Shown: positions 18,782-27,396 of the stretch, piece by piece
How positions within the stretch are numbered: the stretch's first letter is position 1
Layout: every line of letters begins with the position of its first letter
DNA from: Demequina lutea
GTDB taxonomy: Bacteria > Actinomycetota > Actinomycetes > Actinomycetales > Demequinaceae
NCBI RefSeq assembly: GCF_013409005.1
Contig: NZ_JACBZO010000001.1
Span: forward strand, 1,922,001-1,986,000
Length of the DNA stretch: 64,000 nt
Direction: 5' to 3'
Program-made: the position numbers and the translations under genes
The notes under the pieces: generated by a model
Databases searched by the model: none
Told to the model about the DNA's origin: nothing
Seen by the model: the letters and a program-made list of their open reading frames with translations, nothing else

Positions 18782-18812
18782 GCGAGTTCCGGCCGCCAGA
18801 GCACCAGTCGGG

Positions 18813-19616
18813 TCACTTCGACACCTCGCACGGCCCCGCACCCGCGGCGGCAAGTCCCTCGAGGTCGCCCGGACCCCAGTCGATGACGTAGGTGGCTGTC
18901 GGATACATCAACTCGTGAGGATCGGCGGCGTGGTTGAGACCGACGACGTGGCCAAGCTCGTGCATGATCACCGCCCGGATACGGGCCTGCTCCGCTGGGC
19001 TCGTCACGATGTCTCGAATATTTGACGTATCGATGATCACGGTCCCCGACCACAGGAATTCGCGTTCCTCATAGGCGCCAGGAGTCACCCTTGCCCCGCC
19101 GACGCCCGCGGTATCGCTTCCGAGATCAGAGGACTGAGCCGCGGTGCCCCAGCCAATCACCATCGGCGCGTACTGCCAGCCGTCGCCGCGCACCAACAGG
19201 GGGCCATCAAACGCCGCTTGGTCGCTCGTATAACCATCGAAGATGAAGACAAGTCCGGCGTGCGCGGCGACGTTGGCGACTGCCTCTTGGGCGAGCGGCT
19301 CGGCACCCGCAGGCATCCCGGCGGCGGAGAGCTCCCAATGAATGGCAAGGCAGGGGTCTCGTAGGACGGGGCCATCCGCGCCCTCCGACTCGAAAGTGAA
19401 CTCCCCCACAGCATCGGTCACCACAACGGGCGCGAGCCGCTGTGGATGGGGACCCGGCAAAGGCAGAGACACCAACTTGCCGTTCACATCGACGGCGTTG
19501 CGCGGCTGGCCGAAGTGGCTCGGATCGATTGCACCGCTGTTGTACGCGTAGGCCCCGGCGAAACCACAGACGATCGCGACGGTAGCAACCATGAGCGTGC
19601 GCCCAAGCGTATTCAC
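18813..19616 (-). CDS. Exported matrixin-like zinc metalloprotease
   Basis: A 267-aa protein with an N-terminal hydrophobic segment (about 7-26, signal peptide or anchor) and a C-terminal metzincin motif HELGHVVGLNH near residues 219-229, followed at a distance by a Met (ELMYPTA) that could be the Met-turn. This is the M10-like HExxHxxGxxH arrangement: three His for zinc plus a catalytic Glu. The protein would act outside the membrane; the substrate is unknown. It starts at GTG (19616), divergent from serA across 65 bp. Not in an operon. Confidence 0.83.
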   Translation of the reverse strand: MNTLGRTLMVATVAIVCGFAGAYAYNSGAIDPSHFGQPRNAVDVNGKLVSLPLPGPHPQRLAPVVVTDAVGEFTFESEGADGPVLRDPCLAIHWELSAAGMPAGAEPLAQEAVANVAAHAGLVFIFDGYTSDQAAFDGPLLVRGDGWQYAPMVIGWGTAAQSSDLGSDTAGVGGARVTPGAYEEREFLWSGTVIIDTSNIRDIVTSPAEQARIRAVIMHELGHVVGLNHAADPHELMYPTATYVIDWGPGDLEGLAAAGAGPCEVSK

Positions 19617-19681
19617 CCGTTCAGCCTGTCACGGACGGGGCAAATTGGTAAACGAACCGGAAGTGCGAGAACATAGGGCCC

Positions 19682-20878
19682 GTGCGTGCACTCCTCCTTG
19701 AAACACTTCACCCCAAAGCCACCGACATCCTCACCGCCGCCGGCATCGCCGTCGACAATCGTGACGGAGCCCTCGACGAAGATGAGTTGATTGCCGCCCT
19801 TGACGGCGTCCAGCTCCTCGGGATTCGATCCAAGACGCAGGTCTCCGAGCGCGTCATTGAGGCCGCAAAGGACCTCATCGCGATCGGCACCTTCTCGATC
19901 GGAACCAACCAGATTGACCTGGCCGCCGCGGCCAAGCGCGGGGTTGCCGTCTTCAACGCGCCGTTCTCCAACACGCGGTCGGTCGTCGAGATGGCCGTGT
20001 CCGAGATGATCTCGCTCACCCGCAGGCTCCCCGAGCACAACCGCCAGATGCACGCGGGCGTGTGGTCGAAGAGCGCCACTGGCGCCCACGAGATCAGGAG
20101 CCGCACCCTCGGCATCGTCGGCTACGGCAACATCGGCTCGCAGCTTTCGGTGATCGCCGAGGCCCTCGGCATGAACGTCATCTTCTTCGACGCCGCCGAG
20201 AAGCTCGCTCTTGGCAACGCGACCAAGATGCCGACGCTCGAATCGCTTCTTGCGGAAGCCGACATCGTGACGCTCCACGTCGATGGGCGCGCTGGCAACC
20301 AGGGATTCTTCGGTCGCGAACAGTTCTCCGCTATGAAGCGAGGGGCGCTCTTTCTCAACCTGTCGCGCGGATTCATTCTCGACATCGAGGCGCTCAAGAG
20401 CGGTCTCGAATCGGGCCACATCGGCGGCGCCGCGATCGACGTGTTCCCCGTCGAACCGAAGGTCAAGGGCGACGCGTTCACCTCTCCGCTGCAGGACATG
20501 CCCAACGTCATCCTCACGCCCCACATCGGCGGCTCCACCGAGGAGGCGCAGCGCGACATCGGCATCTTTGTTGCGACGCGGCTGCGCGACTACGTGTTCA
20601 GCGGGTCGACCTCGCTTTCCGTGAACCTGCCCAACTTGTCGCTCGACCTGCTCCAGGGAGCGCACCGCATCGCGTTCCTCCACACCAACATCCCCGGCGT
20701 TCTCGCCGCGGTCAACCGCGCCTTCGCGGAACATGAGGTCAACATCGAGGCTCAACTTCTCGCGACTCGCGGTGAACTTGGTTACGTGGTCACAGACGTT
20801 TCCGCGGGACTTGCGGACGAAGCCCTCACCGCCCTGTCCACGATGCCAGCGACCGTGCGGCTGCGGGTGCTCTCATAA
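19682..20878 (+). CDS. serA: D-3-phosphoglycerate dehydrogenase
   Basis: NAD-dependent oxidation of 3-phosphoglycerate, the first step of serine synthesis. The 398-aa product has the short SerA form: substrate domain, NAD-binding Rossmann fold (LGIVGYGNIGSQLSVIAEALGM), catalytic Arg in NLSRG, Glu/His region ending in LTPHIGGSTEEAQ, and a C-terminal ACT domain from about 325 that normally binds serine for feedback inhibition (HTNIPGVLAAVNRAF). The GTG at 19682 has no clear ribosome-binding site, so the mRNA may be leaderless. A DEAD-box gene starts 12 bp downstream. Confidence 0.94.
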   Translation: MRALLLETLHPKATDILTAAGIAVDNRDGALDEDELIAALDGVQLLGIRSKTQVSERVIEAAKDLIAIGTFSIGTNQIDLAAAAKRGVAVFNAPFSNTRSVVEMAVSEMISLTRRLPEHNRQMHAGVWSKSATGAHEIRSRTLGIVGYGNIGSQLSVIAEALGMNVIFFDAAEKLALGNATKMPTLESLLAEADIVTLHVDGRAGNQGFFGREQFSAMKRGALFLNLSRGFILDIEALKSGLESGHIGGAAIDVFPVEPKVKGDAFTSPLQDMPNVILTPHIGGSTEEAQRDIGIFVATRLRDYVFSGSTSLSVNLPNLSLDLLQGAHRIAFLHTNIPGVLAAVNRAFAEHEVNIEAQLLATRGELGYVVTDVSAGLADEALTALSTMPATVRLRVLS

Positions 20879-20889
20879 CCACCGGAGGC

Positions 20890-23373
20890 GTGTCGACCGC
20901 GTCCTTCGCCGATCTCGGTCTTCCCGAGAAGCTCGTTGCCACACTCGCTCACTACGAGCTGACCGTTCCGTTCCCCATCCAATCCGCGACCATCGCCGAT
21001 GCCCTGGCCGGTAGGGACGTGCTCGGCAAAGCCCGCACCGGATCCGGCAAGACCCTTGCGTTTGGCCTGCCGATCCTGGCTCGCGTCGCGGACCTGCCCA
21101 AGCCCGAACGTCATCAAGTCCATGCGCTCGTGCTCGTACCGACCCGTGAGCTCGCCATGCAGGTCGGCGATGCCCTCGAGCCCTACGCTCACGCGACGCA
21201 ACTCACGTACAGGCTCGTGGCAGGCGGACTGTCGATGAGCAAGCAGATCATGGCCGTGGAGCGCGGAGTCCACCTCGTCGTGGCCACCCCCGGCCGCTTG
21301 GCGGACCTCGTGCGGCGCGGACACATTGACCTGTCCCACACGTCGATCACGGTGCTCGACGAGGCCGATCACATGGCCGAAATGGGATTCGGCGAGGAAA
21401 TCGCAGAAATCCTCGACAAGACTCCCGCCGACGCGCAGCGCCTGTTGTTCTCGGCGACCCTGGACGGCGTCGTCGACGATCTGGTCAAGCGATACATGCA
21501 CAACCCCGTGTTGCACGACGTCACCGACGGCAGCGCGCAGCCCACCCAGCGCCACGTCATGATCTCCATCCCTCCGCACGAGAAGTACAAGATGGCCACT
21601 CGCATGGCGGCCCGCGAGGGACGCACCCTGTGCTTCGTGCGGACCAAGCTCGCCGCCGATCGCATCGCGGCCGACATGCGCGCGAATGGCGTTCCTGCGG
21701 CGGCCCTGCACGGCGATCGCTCTCAGGCGGAGCGCAACTTCGTCATGGTCGAGTTCCGTTCCGGCAGGCTGCCCGTTCTTGTGGCCACCGACGTGGCCGC
21801 GCGCGGGATTCACGTGGACGCGGTGGACCTGGTCATCCAGATCGACCCGCCAGCCGACCACCGCGACTACACCCACCGCTCCGGCCGCACCGGCAGGGCG
21901 GGCGCCGATGGCCTCGCCGTCATGTTGGTGCTCCCCCACCAACGAAATGCCGCGCTTCGGGTACTCGATGAGGCAAACATTCAGGCAGAGGACGCCGCCT
22001 TCAGGACAGTCGATGCGGCAGCCTTGGCCAAAATCGACGCACTTACGGGCGCGCGGCAGCCTTCCGGCGTCCCCGTTATTGAGCCCCTGCCCGTCATGCG
22101 GGCGGACCGCCGCGGTGGACGCGACCGCGGGGGTAACGACTCTCGCGGCGGGCGCGACCGTCCCGGACGCGAGCGTCCCAGTCGCGGGCGGCCAGTGACG
22201 TCGCCGCGCGACGATGCCGCGTTCGCTGCCAAGCGCGATCACCTCACCGCCAAGGAGAGGGAACTTGCGGACAGGGAGCGGGCCTTGGCGTTGCGCGAGC
22301 AACAGCTCTCAGGCCAGACGGCCGCGCCGCCCGCCACACCCGCACGCACGGAACGGCCCGCACGGCGCGAGTACACCGAGCGTCCAGAACAGACCGAACG
22401 GCCGCAGCGTGGTGCCGGGTACCAGGGCAACCGTGACGACTCCCGTGGCGAACGCCCCGCACGCACCTCCGGGTACCAGGGCAACCGTGACGACTCACGT
22501 GGTGAACGCCCCGCACGCACCTCCGGGTACCAGGGCAACCGTGACGACTCACGTGGTGAACGCCCCGCACGCACCTCCGGGTACCAGGGCAACCGTGACG
22601 ACTCCCGTGGTGAACGCCCCGCACGCACCTCCGGGTACCAGGGCAACCGTGACGACTCCCGTGGTGAACGCCCCGCACGCACCTCCGGGTACCAGGGCAA
22701 CCGTGACGACTCCCGTGGTGAACGCCCCGCACGCACCTCCGGGTACCAGGGCAACCGTGACGACTCCCGTGGCGAACGCCCCGCACGCACCTCCGGGTAC
22801 CAGGGCAACCGTGACGACTCCCGTAGTGAACGCCCCGCACGCACCTCCGGGTACCAGGGCAACCGTGACGACTCCCGTGGTGAACGCCCCGCACGCACCT
22901 CCGGGTACCAGGGCAACCGTGACGACTCCCGTGGTGAACGCCCCGCACGCACCTCCGGGTACCAGGGCAACCGTGACGACTCCCGTGGTGAACGCCCCGC
23001 ACGCACCTCCGGGTACCAGGGCAACCGTGACGACTCCCGTGGTGAACGCCCCGCCGCGCAGTCCCGTACCGGTTGGGCGCCTCGCAAGGACGACTCACGC
23101 GGTGGATACCGAGGCAATACCGATCGTGGCGGCTACGCAGGAAACCGCGACAATTCTCGTGGCGCCAAGCCAGCATGGGGCGGCCGCGATGATCGGCCCG
23201 CTCGCCGCGATGACTCGCCGACGGAAAATCGCGGCTCCGCGCCGCGGCGCGACTTTGCGCCTCCGGCAAGCGAACCCGGCCACGGTGCGGCCCACAAGAG
23301 CAAGAACAAGTCGACGGGACGCCAGCCGCCCGGAAGCCGGAGAGGCAAGGCCCGGCCCAAGAAGAAGGACTAG
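20890..23373 (+). CDS. DEAD-box RNA helicase with repetitive RGG-like tail
   Basis: ATP-dependent RNA helicase (RhlE/CsdA-like). Core motifs in order: FPIQSATI (Q motif), ARTGSGKT (motif I, near residue 48), PTRELAMQ (Ia), TPGRL, DEAD near residue 156, SATLDG, and [10 protein letters not shown] (VI) near 335. A charged linker with [13 protein letters not shown] follows. Residues 510-725 are 12 perfect-length copies of an 18-residue unit, [18 protein letters not shown], then a Lys/Arg-rich end. The tail is disordered, RNA-binding-like and unusually regular. The GTG at 20890 has CCGGAGGC upstream. Length is 827 aa. Its TAG stop shares the palindrome CTAG with the convergent nrdR stop. Confidence 0.94.
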   Translation: MSTASFADLGLPEKLVATLAHYELTVPFPIQSATIADALAGRDVLGKARTGSGKTLAFGLPILARVADLPKPERHQVHALVLVPTRELAMQVGDALEPYAHATQLTYRLVAGGLSMSKQIMAVERGVHLVVATPGRLADLVRRGHIDLSHTSITVLDEADHMAEMGFGEEIAEILDKTPADAQRLLFSATLDGVVDDLVKRYMHNPVLHDVTDGSAQPTQRHVMISIPPHEKYKMATRMAAREGRTLCFVRTKLAADRIAADMRANGVPAAALHGDRSQAERNFVMVEFRSGRLPVLVATDVAARGIHVDAVDLVIQIDPPADHRDYTHRSGRTGRAGADGLAVMLVLPHQRNAALRVLDEANIQAEDAAFRTVDAAALAKIDALTGARQPSGVPVIEPLPVMRADRRGGRDRGGNDSRGGRDRPGRERPSRGRPVTSPRDDAAFAAKRDHLTAKERELADRERALALREQQLSGQTAAPPATPARTERPARREYTERPEQTERPQRGAGYQGNRDDSRGERPARTSGYQGNRDDSRGERPARTSGYQGNRDDSRGERPARTSGYQGNRDDSRGERPARTSGYQGNRDDSRGERPARTSGYQGNRDDSRGERPARTSGYQGNRDDSRGERPARTSGYQGNRDDSRSERPARTSGYQGNRDDSRGERPARTSGYQGNRDDSRGERPARTSGYQGNRDDSRGERPARTSGYQGNRDDSRGERPAAQSRTGWAPRKDDSRGGYRGNTDRGGYAGNRDNSRGAKPAWGGRDDRPARRDDSPTENRGSAPRRDFAPPASEPGHGAAHKSKNKSTGRQPPGSRRGKARPKKKD
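22417..23064 (+). repeat. 12-copy, 54-bp tandem repeat inside the DEAD-box gene
   Basis: Twelve head-to-tail units of exactly 54 bp (648 bp), each starting GGGTACCAGGGCAACC. Units differ by only a few bases (for example CCCGTGGCG versus ACGTGGTG variants, and GTAGTG in unit 8, which changes Gly to Ser); the last unit diverges at its end. The near identity at DNA level, including third positions, indicates recent amplification and probable copy-number variation between strains. Because the unit is a multiple of three, changes keep the frame. Confidence 0.97.
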
Positions 23374-23852
23374 TCGGTCGAGCCCGACGCGGCAGGTTCC
23401 TTGCCCGCGTCCTCGTGCCTGAGGTCGGCGATCGCTCGGTCAAAGTCTTCGAGGGAATCAAAGGCCTGGTATACGCTCGCGAACCTGAGGTAGGCGATCT
23501 CGTCGAGATCTCTCAGCGGAGTGAGAATTGCCAGGCCAATATCGAGCGCGTCGATCTCGGCCTGTCCGGAGTCGCGAATAGCCTCTTCGACCTTCTGCGC
23601 GAGCAGCGCGAGGTCATCGTCTGAGACGGGCCTGCCTTGGCAGGCCTTGCGAACCCCGGAAATGATCTTGTCTCTGGAGAAGGGCTCGACCACGCCAGAG
23701 CGTTTCACGACGGAGAGCGAGAACGCCTCGACCGTGGAAAATCTCTTGCCGCAGTTGGGACACTGCCGGCGCCTGCGAATGAGCGAGCCGTCGTCGGCCG
23801 TCCTCGAATCGATGACGCGAGAATCTGCGTGTCGGCAAAAGGGGCAGTGCAT
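23370..23852 (-). CDS. nrdR: Transcriptional repressor NrdR
   Basis: Nucleotide-sensing repressor of ribonucleotide reductase genes. It has an N-terminal zinc ribbon (Cys3, Cys6, Cys31, Cys34 in MHCPFC and QCPNCGKRF) and an ATP-cone ([24 protein letters not shown]). The 160-aa product starts at the ATG at 23852, where NrdR proteins begin; the ORF is open 12 codons upstream. It lies just downstream of the LysM gene and near lexA, an order also seen in mycobacteria. The stop overlaps the DEAD-box stop in a shared CTAG. Confidence 0.95.
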   Translation of the reverse strand: MHCPFCRHADSRVIDSRTADDGSLIRRRRQCPNCGKRFSTVEAFSLSVVKRSGVVEPFSRDKIISGVRKACQGRPVSDDDLALLAQKVEEAIRDSGQAEIDALDIGLAILTPLRDLDEIAYLRFASVYQAFDSLEDFDRAIADLRHEDAGKEPAASGSTD

Positions 23853-23901
23853 TCCCTGAGTGTCCCACGGACTGCGCCCGTGGCCCACCCGGAACGGGAC
23901 C

Positions 23902-24201
23902 TCAGCCGTAAATCGGCACGAGCAGCTGATCGCCTGGCCGAATGTTCGCCGAGTCGAGCAGGTTCATCGACTTGACCGTCTCAACTGTGTCGCGCACATC
24001 GCGAGACGCGGGAGTGATCGACTGTGCGATGGACCACAGCGTTTCGCCCTCGGCGACGACGTAGGTGTTCGAGCCGGAGGACGCCGACCCGCCTTGCGCG
24101 AATGCTTGCGGGGCGACCACAAGTGCAACGACGGCCAAAACGAGCACCGCCGCCCACCGACGTGCCCTCATCTTTGCGGTCTTCACGACACGAATACTCA
24201 T
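23902..24201 (-). CDS. Small membrane LysM protein, probable SOS-induced division suppressor (YneA/ChiZ-like)
   Basis: A 99-aa protein: short basic N-terminus, one membrane segment (about 15-36), a Gly/Ser linker, and one LysM peptidoglycan-binding domain ([14 protein letters not shown] ... [14 protein letters not shown]). This is the architecture of B. subtilis YneA, and its place next to lexA and nrdR matches mycobacterial Rv2719c (ChiZ). Both are SOS-induced proteins that halt division. The ATG at 24201 has GGAGAGGAG upstream; the frame is open 37 codons further but that part spans the promoter. Two overlapping SOS boxes lie 17-47 bp upstream, so LexA repression is strongly suggested. The inhibitor role is inferred. 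Confidence 0.85.
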   Translation of the reverse strand: MSIRVVKTAKMRARRWAAVLVLAVVALVVAPQAFAQGGSASSGSNTYVVAEGETLWSIAQSITPASRDVRDTVETVKSMNLLDSANIRPGDQLLVPIYG

Positions 24202-24217
24202 GATCACTCCTCTCCAC

Positions 24218-24248
24218 TCGAACACATGTTCGTCGAACACTTGTTCTA
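24218..24248. promoter_or_regulatory. Two SOS boxes overlapping by one base (LexA operators)
   Basis: TCGAACACATGTTCGT (24218-24233) and TCGAACACTTGTTCTA (24233-24248) share the T at 24233. Both fit the actinobacterial LexA consensus TCGAAC-N4-GTTCGA with one and two end mismatches. They lie next to the start of the LysM gene, downstream of a possible minus-strand promoter (TTGTGC, 17 bp, TAGAAA, between about 24252 and 24280), so bound LexA would block its transcription. Confidence 0.9.
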
Positions 24249-24284
24249 TTTCTAGCACCCCTGGCCGACACGCACAAGTATTTC

Positions 24285-24300
24285 TCGAACACCTGTTTGA
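24285..24300. promoter_or_regulatory. Third SOS box, at the lexA promoter
   Basis: TCGAACACCTGTTTGA, a LexA box with one mismatch in the right half. It overlaps a probable lexA promoter: TTGATT (24297-24302), 17 bp, TACCGT (24320-24325). This places the box on the -35 element and indicates autoregulation of lexA. It also lies upstream of the divergent LysM promoter. Confidence 0.85.
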
Positions 24301-24393
24301 TTTCGGGGGCATATTGCCCTACCGTCGACAACTAGAGGACCACAAGGGTCTGACACCGGCCACGTCCGGAGTCGGCCACAAAGGAGGAGCGGC

Positions 24394-25092
24394 ATGTCAG
24401 CGGAAGGCCAAGACGCGACTATCCACGAGTTCCCCTCGCCGCACGGCGACATCACCGACAGGCAGCGCCGCATTCTTGAGGCGATCCGCGACTCGGTGAC
24501 CACACGCGGCTACCCACCGTCGATGCGCGAAATCGGGGAGGTTGTCGGTCTCACGTCGAGTTCCTCGGTGAAGCATCAGCTCACCGCGCTGCAGGCGAAA
24601 GGGTTCTTGCGTCAGGACCCGAACAGGCCGCGCGCTCTCGAGGTCGTCATGCCGGAAGACGACACCGATGTCGTGTCCCTCGCCTCCGCTTCACACTCGA
24701 CGATGGTTGATGACGACCGTGTGGTGCAGGTCCCCCTCGTCGGCCGCATCGCAGCCGGCGGACCGATCCTCGCCGACCAACAGGTGGAGGATATCTTCGC
24801 TCTCCCCCGTCAACTCACGGGAGACGGCGAACTGTTCATGCTCAAGGTGTCGGGCGATTCGATGATCGACGCGGCCATTTGCGACGGCGACTGGGTGGTC
24901 GTCAGACGTCAGAACGATTCCGAGAACGGCGACATCGTCGCGGCCCTGCTCGACGACGAGGCCACGGTCAAGACGCTACGGCGCCGAGACGGCCAGGTGT
25001 GGCTCATGCCGCATAACCCGGCCTACACGCCCATCGATGGCACGCACGCGCAAATCATGGGCAAGGTTGTCTCGGTCATGAGGCGCCTGTAG
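24394..25092 (+). CDS. lexA: SOS repressor LexA
   Basis: Repressor of the DNA-damage response that self-cleaves when RecA filaments form. N-terminal winged helix ([20 protein letters not shown], [24 protein letters not shown]) binds the SOS boxes; C-terminal S24 domain has the Ala-Gly cleavage site GRIAAGG (about 121-122), Ser in GDSMID (about 156) and Lys in ATVKTLRR (about 193). Length is 232 aa. The ATG at 24394 has AAGGAGGAG upstream. Divergent from the LysM gene, with three SOS boxes between them. Confidence 0.97.
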   Translation: MSAEGQDATIHEFPSPHGDITDRQRRILEAIRDSVTTRGYPPSMREIGEVVGLTSSSSVKHQLTALQAKGFLRQDPNRPRALEVVMPEDDTDVVSLASASHSTMVDDDRVVQVPLVGRIAAGGPILADQQVEDIFALPRQLTGDGELFMLKVSGDSMIDAAICDGDWVVVRRQNDSENGDIVAALLDDEATVKTLRRRDGQVWLMPHNPAYTPIDGTHAQIMGKVVSVMRRL

Positions 25093-25155
25093 GTCGTCGG
25101 CCGTGCGCGGCAGGCGTTGCACGCACGCCGCTGACGCACAGGAGCCGGAGACGTC

Positions 25156-25383
25156 CTACTCTTTGCGCCACGATTCTTGCCAGTGGAAGCCGCCCATGAT
25201 CGCTTGGCTCATGGCCCTCATGGCGTTGGCGATCGTGACTTGGTACACCCGCGACTCATCGGTAACCGCTTGATCAGCGAGGGCGCGGCTCGACCGTTCA
25301 AAGTGCGCAAGGTACTCCGCGAAGCGCTCCCTTTCGGCACGCTGGCCCCGCTCAAAATCGGCGGACGGCACGTCTTCTGTCAT
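25156..25383 (-). CDS. Small conserved-looking protein of unknown function
   Basis: A 75-aa acidic/mixed-charge soluble protein with no membrane segment and no family I recognise (opening MTEDVPSADFERGQRAERE, ending GGFHWQESWRKE). The coding call rests on a strong GGAGGT site 9 bases before the ATG and on a predicted helical composition. Between lexA (convergent) and the DinG-like helicase, 39 bp upstream of which it ends up divided by its own leader. No function is assigned. Confidence 0.65.
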   Translation of the reverse strand: MTEDVPSADFERGQRAERERFAEYLAHFERSSRALADQAVTDESRVYQVTIANAMRAMSQAIMGGFHWQESWRKE

Positions 25384-25422
25384 CGGTAAATTACCTCCAC
25401 GGTCAGGGTACGAGAACCGGCA

Positions 25423-27396
25423 CTAGTTCGGCGCGACCACACGCGAGGCGTCGGCCGATGCGACCTCGTCGAGGCGTCGCAGCGCACCCAATACGGCATC
25501 GCGGTCGGTGGTCACCCACATCGGCGGGAGGGACTTGGTCAGGAAGCCCCGATAGCCCGCAGTAGCGAGCCGGGGGTCGAGCACTGCGACCACTCCCCTG
25601 TCGTCGACCGATCGAATGAGTCTGCCCGCACCCTGAGCAAGCAGGAGCGCGGCATGGGTCGCGCTCACCGCGAGGAATCCATTGCCGCCTGAGCGCCCTA
25701 CCGCCTCAGTCCTGGCCTGCGAGATGGGTTCGTCGGGGCGCGGAAAGGGAATCCGATCAATGACAACGAGGCTCGCGGTCGCGCCTGGGACGTCGACACC
25801 CTGCCACAGGGTCGTAGAACCAAACAGGCAGGCGCGTGGGTCCTCGGTAAACTGGCGCACCAAGGTGGGGACCTGGTCGTCCTTTTGGTACATCACGGGC
25901 ACGTCAAGCCGCTCGCGCATCGCCTCGGTAGCCATCAGGGCCGCCTTGTGGGACGAGAACAGGCCGAGAGTTCGCCCCCCGGCCGCCTCGATCAGCGCGG
26001 CCAGCTCATCGAGCGCCTCATCGGAGATGCCTCCCATTCCTGGGCGCGGCAGGTGAGCCGCGACGTAGAGAATTCCCTGCTTGGCGTAGTCGAACGGGCT
26101 GCCCGCGTCGAGGGTCTCCGGATCCACCACGCCGAGGTGCCTCGCCACCGCATCAAAACCGCCACCCAAAGCGAGGGTCGCCGAAGTGAACACCGCGGGC
26201 TTGTCGGTAAGTAGCTTGTCCGAGATCACCCCCGACACGTTCAGGGGCGCCGTGAGTACTCGCTCGGGAGTGACGGCGTCGTAGTCGCCGTCCGCCGAGG
26301 CCAGCCACACGACGAAGTGGCCGGCATCAGCCTGGAGCTCCCCGCACACGTCGACGATGTCGGTCAGCGCGGCGCTCGCCATCTTGACACCAGCCCCAGC
26401 GTCCTTGGCTCCCCCTGCTTCCTTGGACAGCTTGGTGACGGCGCTGAGGGCCTCGCGCGCCCCCGCACGCACCAGCTCGATGGCCTCGGCGAGCGCGGGC
26501 GACGGTCCACCGCGCAGCAGCCCGATGCGTTCCTCCCCCAACGCGCCGTCGAGAGCGCGAGCTGCCCTGTCGAGGTGCTCGGCGAGAACGCCGATCCGTC
26601 GTGCCCTCGTCGACGCCCGTTCGACGACCCTGGGCGTCAATTCGTGCGTCGCGGAGGACGTGATCCTGGAAACCAATTCATGCGCCTCGTCGACGATCAA
26701 GGCGTCATGCTCGCCGAGCATGTCGTGACTCGTCGCCTGAACGCCGAGCACGGCGTGGTTGGTCACCACAATGTGAGCGCGTGCGGCGTGGTCCCGCGAT
26801 CGCTGCGAGAAACACTCCGCCGCAACGGGGCAGCTGCCCTCGAGACACTCCCGGCCGGATACCGACACCTGCGCCCAAGCGCGCGGAGACACTCCCGGCA
26901 CGAGGTCGTCGCGGTCCCCCGTATCCGTGGCTTTCGCCCACTCGTGGAGCCTCGCCACCTCGCGCCCGAGTTCGGATGTGGGACCGAGGGGCAATGCTCC
27001 AGCGGGCTCCTCGTCGGGGTACCCGCCGCCCATCTTGTGGACACAGAGGTAATTGCTCCTGCCCTTGAACAACGCGGTCGTGGCACGCGAGCCAAGTACC
27101 GGTTCGAGCGCGTCGATGACCGCGGGCAGGTCCTTGGAGAACACCTGGCGCTGCAGCGCGAGCGTGGCGGTAGAGACGACGATGCGTTCCTTGTGCGTGA
27201 TCGCCCTGGCCACCGCAGGAACGAGGTACGCCAGGGACTTTCCGGTTCCGGTTCCCGCCTGGACAAGAAGGTGCTCCCCGTCCTCGAGCGCCTTGGCGAC
27301 GGCTTCCGCCATCGATTCCTGGCCCTCGCGGCGTTGGCCTCCCACCGAGGCGATCACGTCCGCAAGCAGCGCACGCACGTCGTTCGTGTCCGTCAC
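25423..27396 (-). CDS. dinG: DinG/XPD-like ATP-dependent DNA helicase
   Basis: SF2 helicase of the iron-sulfur XPD/DinG class, unwinding 5'-tailed DNA, R-loops or similar structures. Walker A QAGTGTGKS is near residues 46-54, DEAH-type VDEAHEL near 240. Cysteines around CVHK and GRECLEGSCPVAAEC form the expected Fe-S cluster site. C-terminal motifs include STTLWQGVDVPG and QGAGRLIRS. Length is 657 aa. The GTG at 27396 overlaps the hflX stop (GTGA). I see no SOS box directly ahead, so damage induction is not indicated by sequence here. Confidence 0.9.
   Translation of the reverse strand: MTDTNDVRALLADVIASVGGQRREGQESMAEAVAKALEDGEHLLVQAGTGTGKSLAYLVPAVARAITHKERIVVSTATLALQRQVFSKDLPAVIDALEPVLGSRATTALFKGRSNYLCVHKMGGGYPDEEPAGALPLGPTSELGREVARLHEWAKATDTGDRDDLVPGVSPRAWAQVSVSGRECLEGSCPVAAECFSQRSRDHAARAHIVVTNHAVLGVQATSHDMLGEHDALIVDEAHELVSRITSSATHELTPRVVERASTRARRIGVLAEHLDRAARALDGALGEERIGLLRGGPSPALAEAIELVRAGAREALSAVTKLSKEAGGAKDAGAGVKMASAALTDIVDVCGELQADAGHFVVWLASADGDYDAVTPERVLTAPLNVSGVISDKLLTDKPAVFTSATLALGGGFDAVARHLGVVDPETLDAGSPFDYAKQGILYVAAHLPRPGMGGISDEALDELAALIEAAGGRTLGLFSSHKAALMATEAMRERLDVPVMYQKDDQVPTLVRQFTEDPRACLFGSTTLWQGVDVPGATASLVVIDRIPFPRPDEPISQARTEAVGRSGGNGFLAVSATHAALLLAQGAGRLIRSVDDRGVVAVLDPRLATAGYRGFLTKSLPPMWVTTDRDAVLGALRRLDEVASADASRVVAPN

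Noticed and set aside
22417..23064. CRISPR array
   Set aside because: The 54-bp units are contiguous with no variable spacers, lie in a coding gene, and no cas genes are present.
22214..23461. Long open frames of about 290-405 codons on both strands over the DEAD-box tail
   Set aside because: They arise because the 54-bp repeat has no stop in several frames, so each copies the same openness 12 times; the DEAD-box frame is fixed by its helicase domain.
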